Shown: piece after piece, positions 59,764-64,000 of the stretch
How positions within the stretch are numbered: the first letter of the stretch is position 1
How the letters are laid out: the number at the start of each line of letters is the position of its first letter
Source of the DNA: Bacteroidales bacterium
Lineage (GTDB): Bacteria; Bacteroidota; Bacteroidia; Bacteroidales; Muribaculaceae
Assembly: GCA_019416425.1 (NCBI GenBank)
Contig: DXXK01000087.1
Coordinates: 1-64,000, forward strand
Reading direction: 5' to 3'
DNA: 64,000 nt
Position numbers and translations under genes: made by a program
Notes under the pieces: model-generated
The model's database searches: none
The model's input: only the letters and a program-made list of their open reading frames with translations
Told to the model about the DNA's origin: nothing

Positions 59764-60240
59764 ATGAGAAAAGCAAAGCCCAAGAAAAGGGTTATACTGC
59801 CCGATCCCGTATTCAACGACGTGAAGGTGACCAAATTCGTAAACCACCTGATGTACGACGGGAAGAAGAACACGGCATATACTATCTTCTACACCGCATT
59901 GGAGACCGTGAAGGCCAAGATGCCCAACGAGGATAAGAGCGCTCTGGAAATCTGGAAGAAGGCGCTCGATAACGTGACTCCCCAGGTGGAGGTCAAGAGT
60001 CGCCGTATCGGTGGAGCGACTTTCCAGGTGCCCACCGAGATTCGTGGAGACCGTAAGGAATCGATATCGATGAAAAATCTCATTATTTTCGCACGTAAGC
60101 GTGGCGGTAAGACTATGGCCGACAAGCTCGCTGCCGAGATCGTTGACGCATTCAACGAGCAGGGTGGCGCCTACAAGCGTAAGGAGGATATGCACCGCAT
60201 GGCTGAGGCTAACCGCGCATTCGCTCACTTCAGATTCTAA
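59764..60240 (+). CDS. rpsG: 30S ribosomal protein S7
   Basis: The 158-residue protein starts MRKAKPKKRVILPDP and contains RRIGGATFQVPTEIR and RKEDMHRMAEANRAFAHFRF, typical of S7. It nucleates assembly of the 30S head. It follows rpsL by about 138 bases and precedes fusA by 18 bases. The 138-base rpsL-rpsG gap has no obvious hairpin. Confidence 0.98.
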   Translation: MRKAKPKKRVILPDPVFNDVKVTKFVNHLMYDGKKNTAYTIFYTALETVKAKMPNEDKSALEIWKKALDNVTPQVEVKSRRIGGATFQVPTEIRGDRKESISMKNLIIFARKRGGKTMADKLAAEIVDAFNEQGGAYKRKEDMHRMAEANRAFAHFRF

Positions 60241-60258
60241 AATTGAGATTTTAAAGAA

Positions 60259-62379
60259 ATGGCTAAACACGACGAGCTGCAATATACGCGCAACATCGGC
60301 ATCATGGCTCACATCGATGCCGGCAAGACCACTACTTCCGAGCGTATCCTGTTCTACACCGGCTTGACCCACAAGATCGGCGAGGTGCACGACGGTGCCG
60401 CTACAATGGACTGGATGGAGCAGGAGCAGGAGCGTGGCATCACGATCACCTCCGCCGCCACCACGGCATTCTGGAAGTACAATGACGAGAAATACAAGAT
60501 CAATCTGATCGACACTCCCGGGCACGTTGACTTCACTGTCGAGGTGGAGCGTTCGCTCCGCGTGCTGGACGGCGCCGTGGCCACATTCTGTGCCGTCGGC
60601 GGCGTTGAGCCCCAGTCCGAGACCGTATGGCGTCAGGCCGAGAAGTACAACGTTCCCCGTATCGGATATGTAAACAAGATGGACCGCAGCGGCGCCAACT
60701 TCTTCGAGGTCATGCGCCAGATGCGCGAGCTGCTGGGTGCGAATCCTGTGGCCATCCAGATCCCCATCGGCGCCGAGGAGACCTTCAAGGGTGTCGTAGA
60801 CCTGGTGAAGATGAAGGCCATCATGTGGCACGACGAGACAATGGGCGCAGAGTACACCGAGGAGGAGATCCCCGCAAGCCTGCAGGCGGAGGCCGACGAG
60901 TACCGCGACAAGCTGCTCGAGGCTCTGGCCGAGGTCGACGACGTCCTGATGGAGAAATACTTCGACGACCCCAGCACCATCACCATCGACGAGATCAAGG
61001 CCGCTATCCGCAAGGGTACGCTGTCCATGGCCATCCAGCCGATGACCTGCGGCTCGTCGTTCAAGAACAAGGGTGTGCAGACCCTGCTTGACGCAGTCTG
61101 CGCCTATCTGCCCAGTCCCGAGGACGCCGGCGCTGTCGAGGGTACATATCCAGGCACCGGCGAGGTCGAGACCCGCGAGCCCAGCCCCGAGGCACCCATG
61201 TGCGCCCTGGCGTTCAAGATCGCTACGGATCCCTATGTTGGCCGTCTGACCTTCTTCCGCGTATACTCCGGTAACGTGGACGCCGGTTCCTACGTGCTCA
61301 ACACCCGCTCGGGCAAGAAGGAGCGCGTTTCGCGTCTGTTCCAGATGCACTCCAACAAGCAAAATCCCAAGGAGCAGATCGGCTGCGGTGATATCGGCGC
61401 CGGCGTAGGCTTCAAGGATATCCGCACAGGTGACACCCTGTGCGACGAGAACCATCCCATCGTTTTGGAGGCTATGGAGTTCCCCGATCCCGTGATCGGT
61501 ATCGCAGTGGAGCCCAAGACCCAGAAGGATCTGGACAAGTTGGGCGTAGGTCTGCAGAAGCTGGCCGAGGAGGACCCCACTTTCCGTGTGGAGACCAACG
61601 AGGAGACCGGTCAGACAGTGATCAGCGGCATGGGCGAGCTTCATCTGGACATCATCATCGACCGTCTGCGCCGTGAGTTCAAGGTAGAGTGCAACCAGGG
61701 CCGTCCGCAGGTAACGTACAAGGAGGCCATCACCAAGAGCGCCGAGCTGCGCGAGGTATTCAAGAAGCAGACAGGTGGTCGCGGTAAGTTCGCCGACATC
61801 ATCGTACGCATCGAGCCGGCCGACGCCGACTTCGAGGGCAGCCTGCAGTTCATCGACGAGGTCAAGGGCGGTAACGTGCCTAAGGAGTACATCCCCTCCG
61901 TACAGAAGGGCTTCCAGACCGCGATGAAGAACGGTGTACTGGCCGGCTATCCGGTCGAGAAGCTGAAGGTGACCCTGCTCGACGGTAGCTACCATCCCGT
62001 TGACTCCGACCAGCTGAGCTTCGAGCTTGCCGCCATCCAGGCGTTCAAGCATGCCAGCGAGAAGGCCGGTCCCGTCCTGATGGAGCCCATCATGAAGATC
62101 GAGGTCGTGACTCCCGAGGAGTCCATGGGTGACGTGATCGGTGACTTGAACAAGCGTCGCGGTCAGGTAGAAGGTATGGAGACAAGCCGTAGCGGTGCCC
62201 GCATCGTGAAGGCTACGGCTCCGCTGGCCGAGATGTTCGGTTATGTGACCGCCCTGCGTACCATCACCTCCGGACGCGCCACCAGCACGATGTCGTTCAG
62301 CCATTACAGCGAGGTGAGCCCCTCCATCGCGCGCAGCGTGCTGACTGAGTGCAACGGCCGCGTGGACCTGCTCAAGTAA
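60259..62379 (+). CDS. fusA: Elongation factor G
   Basis: The 706-residue protein shows the translational GTPase motifs HIDAGKTTTSERIL, DTPGHVDF and NKMDRSGANF, followed by domains II-V ending SFSHYSEVSPSIARSVL. It catalyses translocation of tRNA and mRNA on the ribosome. Position after rpsG is the classic str order. The 977-residue open frame on the other strand (59653-62586) is a codon-bias shadow. Confidence 0.98.
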   Translation: MAKHDELQYTRNIGIMAHIDAGKTTTSERILFYTGLTHKIGEVHDGAATMDWMEQEQERGITITSAATTAFWKYNDEKYKINLIDTPGHVDFTVEVERSLRVLDGAVATFCAVGGVEPQSETVWRQAEKYNVPRIGYVNKMDRSGANFFEVMRQMRELLGANPVAIQIPIGAEETFKGVVDLVKMKAIMWHDETMGAEYTEEEIPASLQAEADEYRDKLLEALAEVDDVLMEKYFDDPSTITIDEIKAAIRKGTLSMAIQPMTCGSSFKNKGVQTLLDAVCAYLPSPEDAGAVEGTYPGTGEVETREPSPEAPMCALAFKIATDPYVGRLTFFRVYSGNVDAGSYVLNTRSGKKERVSRLFQMHSNKQNPKEQIGCGDIGAGVGFKDIRTGDTLCDENHPIVLEAMEFPDPVIGIAVEPKTQKDLDKLGVGLQKLAEEDPTFRVETNEETGQTVISGMGELHLDIIIDRLRREFKVECNQGRPQVTYKEAITKSAELREVFKKQTGGRGKFADIIVRIEPADADFEGSLQFIDEVKGGNVPKEYIPSVQKGFQTAMKNGVLAGYPVEKLKVTLLDGSYHPVDSDQLSFELAAIQAFKHASEKAGPVLMEPIMKIEVVTPEESMGDVIGDLNKRRGQVEGMETSRSGARIVKATAPLAEMFGYVTALRTITSGRATSTMSFSHYSEVSPSIARSVLTECNGRVDLLK

Positions 62380-62390
62380 CAGAATTTTGA

Positions 62391-62417
62391 ACCCGGTCCT
62401 CCTTCGGGGGGCCGGGT
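62391..62417 (+). other. Strong hairpin between fusA and rpsJ
   Basis: ACCCGGTCCTCC pairs with GGGGGGCCGGGT over 12 bases (two G-U) around a 3-base TTC loop. There is no U-tract, so it is more likely an attenuation, processing or protection site than a terminator. It occupies the place where tuf lies in many other phyla. Confidence 0.7.
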
Positions 62418-62454
62418 GCAAAAATATGAAGCGTATAATAGTCATAACAAGCAT

Positions 62455-62760
62455 ATGAGCCAGAAAATCAGAATCAAACTCAAATCCTACGATCACAACT
62501 TGGTCGACAAGTCGGCCGAGAAGATCGTGAAGACGGTCAAGAGCACCGGTGCGGTTGTGAGCGGTCCGATACCCCTCCCGACGCACAAGCGTATCTTCAC
62601 CGTTAACCGTTCCACCTTCGTCAACAAGAAGGCCCGCGAACAGTTCCAGCTGTCGAGCTACCAGCGCCTGATCGACATCTACAGCAGCACCGCCAAGACT
62701 GTCGACGCGTTGATGAAACTCGAGCTCCCCAGCGGTGTGGACGTATCAATCAAGGTATAA
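62455..62760 (+). CDS. rpsJ: 30S ribosomal protein S10
   Basis: From the ATG at 62455 (MSQKIRIKLKSYDHN) the protein has 101 residues, typical of S10; the frame is open upstream from 62416 but those residues are not family-like. It contains GPIPLPTHKRIFTVNRS and AKTVDALMKLELPSGVDVSIKV. It is in the 30S head and opens the S10 operon. It follows fusA directly, with no tuf between them. Confidence 0.97.
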   Translation: MSQKIRIKLKSYDHNLVDKSAEKIVKTVKSTGAVVSGPIPLPTHKRIFTVNRSTFVNKKAREQFQLSSYQRLIDIYSSTAKTVDALMKLELPSGVDVSIKV

Positions 62761-62810
62761 TCACCGCGACAAGAAACAGATAACAAACCGTAAACAACAC
62801 ACGTAAAGAA

Positions 62811-63428
62811 ATGCCAGGATTATTAGGAAGGAAAATCGGAATGACATCCGTTTTCAGTGCCGACGGCAAGAATGTGCCGTGCACTGTTATCGAAGTTGGT
62901 CCTTGCGTGGTTACGCAGATCAAGACTCTGGAGAAAGACGGTTATGAGGCAGTGCAGATTGGTTTCCAGGAAGCCAAGGAGAAGCACACCACCAAGCCCA
63001 TGGCCGGCCACTTCAAGGCAGCAGGCGTAGCACCGCAGCGCCACTTGGCCGAGTTCAAGTCGTTTGAGACGGTGCCCGCCCTGGGCGAGACATTGACCGT
63101 GGAACTGTTCCAGGAGGGCGGTTTCGTGGATGTAGTGGGAACCTCGAAGGGTAAGGGTTTCCAGGGCGTCGTTAAGCGTCACGGCTTCGGTGGCGTTGGC
63201 CAGTCCACACATGGCCAGCACAATCGTCTGCGCGCACCCGGTTCAATCGGCGCCTGCTCGTATCCCGCCAAGGTATTCAAGGGCCTGCGCATGGCCGGCC
63301 AGATGGGCAACGAGCGCGTCACCGTGCAGAATCTCCAGGTCATCAAGGTGATTCCGGAGCACAATTTGTTAATGATCAAGGGTTCCATCCCCGGTCCCAA
63401 AGGTTCAATAGTTACAGTTGAGAAATAA
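62811..63428 (+). CDS. rplC: 50S ribosomal protein L3
   Basis: The 205-residue protein begins MPGLLGRKIGMTSVFSADGKNVPCT, typical of L3, and includes the conserved GKGFQGVVKRHGFGG...QSTHGQHNRLRAPGSIG. It binds near the 3' end of 23S rRNA and helps form the peptidyl transferase centre. Its stop overlaps the rplD start by one base (TAATG). Confidence 0.98.
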   Translation: MPGLLGRKIGMTSVFSADGKNVPCTVIEVGPCVVTQIKTLEKDGYEAVQIGFQEAKEKHTTKPMAGHFKAAGVAPQRHLAEFKSFETVPALGETLTVELFQEGGFVDVVGTSKGKGFQGVVKRHGFGGVGQSTHGQHNRLRAPGSIGACSYPAKVFKGLRMAGQMGNERVTVQNLQVIKVIPEHNLLMIKGSIPGPKGSIVTVEK

Positions 63429-64000
63429 TGGAATTAGCAGTATACAACATCAAAGGCGAGGATACTGGCCGCAAGGTCACCCTCAATGACGAGGTATTCG
63501 GCTGCGACCTGGAGAAAGGAAACGCCGAGCACACCCTTTATCTCGACATCAAACAGTACCTGGGAAACCAGCGTCAGGGAACCCACAAGAGCAAGGAGCG
63601 TAGCGAGGTATCGTACTCGACACGCAAGATAGGACGCCAGAAGGGTGGCGGCGGCGCACGTCGCGGCGACCTGAACAGCCCGGTTCTGTACCATGGCGGT
63701 CGCGTGTTCGGTCCCCGTCCCCGCGACTACCGCACCAAGCTCAACAAGAAGGTAAAGGCTCTGGCCCGTCGCATCGCGCTGACCAGCCGTGCCAACGACA
63801 ATAAGATCATCGTGATCGAGAACCTCCAGTTCGACGCTCCGAAGACCAAGAACTACATGAATCTGGCCAAGAGCTTCAAGCTTCAGGACAAGAAGGTCCT
63901 GCTGGTTGTCCCCGAGAGCAACGAGAACATCTTCCTGTCGGTTCGCAACGTGCCCAATGCGCTGATGATGCGTGCCATGGACCTGAATGCCTACAGCGTG
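63428..64000 (+). CDS. rplD: 50S ribosomal protein L4 (3' end outside window)
   Basis: The ATG at 63428 opens a frame of 191 codons to the window edge, starting MELAVYNIKGEDTGRKV with the L4 features HTLYLDIKQYLGNQRQGTHKSKERSEVSYS and RKIGRQKGGGGARRGDLNSPVLYHGGRVFGPRPRDY. It lines the exit tunnel of the 50S subunit and in some bacteria represses its own operon. Only the last few codons should be missing. Confidence 0.97.
   Translation, partial: MELAVYNIKGEDTGRKVTLNDEVFGCDLEKGNAEHTLYLDIKQYLGNQRQGTHKSKERSEVSYSTRKIGRQKGGGGARRGDLNSPVLYHGGRVFGPRPRDYRTKLNKKVKALARRIALTSRANDNKIIVIENLQFDAPKTKNYMNLAKSFKLQDKKVLLVVPESNENIFLSVRNVPNALMMRAMDLNAYSV

Noticed and set aside
59653..62586. 977-codon open frame on the minus strand
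   Set aside because: It lies over rpsG and fusA, which have perfect matches to conserved proteins. The length comes from GC-rich codon bias on the opposite strand, and the protein is low-complexity His/Leu/Gly.

Overview
The window reads as a chromosome segment of a Bacteroidota bacterium, order Bacteroidales. The evidence is the Bacteroides-type promoter (TTTG, about 20 bases, TAnnTTTG) in front of many genes, families largely confined to that group (DUF4230, DUF4421, DUF6377-like TPR regulators, NBU-type mobilization modules), and a str/S10 ribosomal cluster with no tuf gene after fusA. The GC-rich housekeeping genes make a Muribaculaceae-like member plausible, but that is inference from style and not from a marker search.

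Bases 1 to about 11,700 are the end of an integrated mobilizable island and are visibly more AT-rich than the rest. From the chromosomal junction inward it carries a zinc-finger/multi-HTH protein, a tyrosine integrase, a translationally coupled 33-codon ORF plus XRE regulator, two unrecognised genes, an EVE-domain protein on the opposite strand, and an excisionase-like HTH gene overlapping two primase-like genes (DUF3987, toprim/DUF6371-like). After these come a DUF3408-like protein, a putative oriT and a MobA-like/MobB pair. An IS21-family element (istA, istB) has inserted about 74 codons into the MobB relaxase gene. The island abuts the 3' end of mnmE and its far end lies outside the window.

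Bases 11,800 to 33,000 are core chromosome: a secreted nuclease overlapping mnmE, a very large secreted GLUG-type protein, pepT-miaA, YitT, a SpmA/SpmB fusion with trpS, alanine dehydrogenase, a periplasmic HAD phosphatase, an MFS transporter, a large secreted protein with a metzincin-like zinc motif, two unknown conserved genes and a nucleotide-sugar epimerase.

Bases 33,000 to 44,800 hold two DUF4230 proteins, a TPR sensor kinase with a LytTR regulator, a family 2 glycosyltransferase behind a leader that looks attenuated, a second TPR regulator, a coiled-coil membrane protein, rpoN and an EpsG-like protein. Bases 44,800 to 57,100 hold hpf-mltG-DUF4421-ribD-MATE, two glycosyltransferases, rpsU-xerC, and an aminopeptidase P/glycosyltransferase/gamma-carbonic anhydrase run. 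Two intergenic stretches (37,285-37,719 and 57,087-57,757) look like small RNA genes and share a 12-base core in opposite orientations. The window ends with a GlmU-like protein and rpsL-rpsG-fusA-rpsJ-rplC-rplD, the last cut by the window edge. No tRNA, rRNA or CRISPR array was seen.
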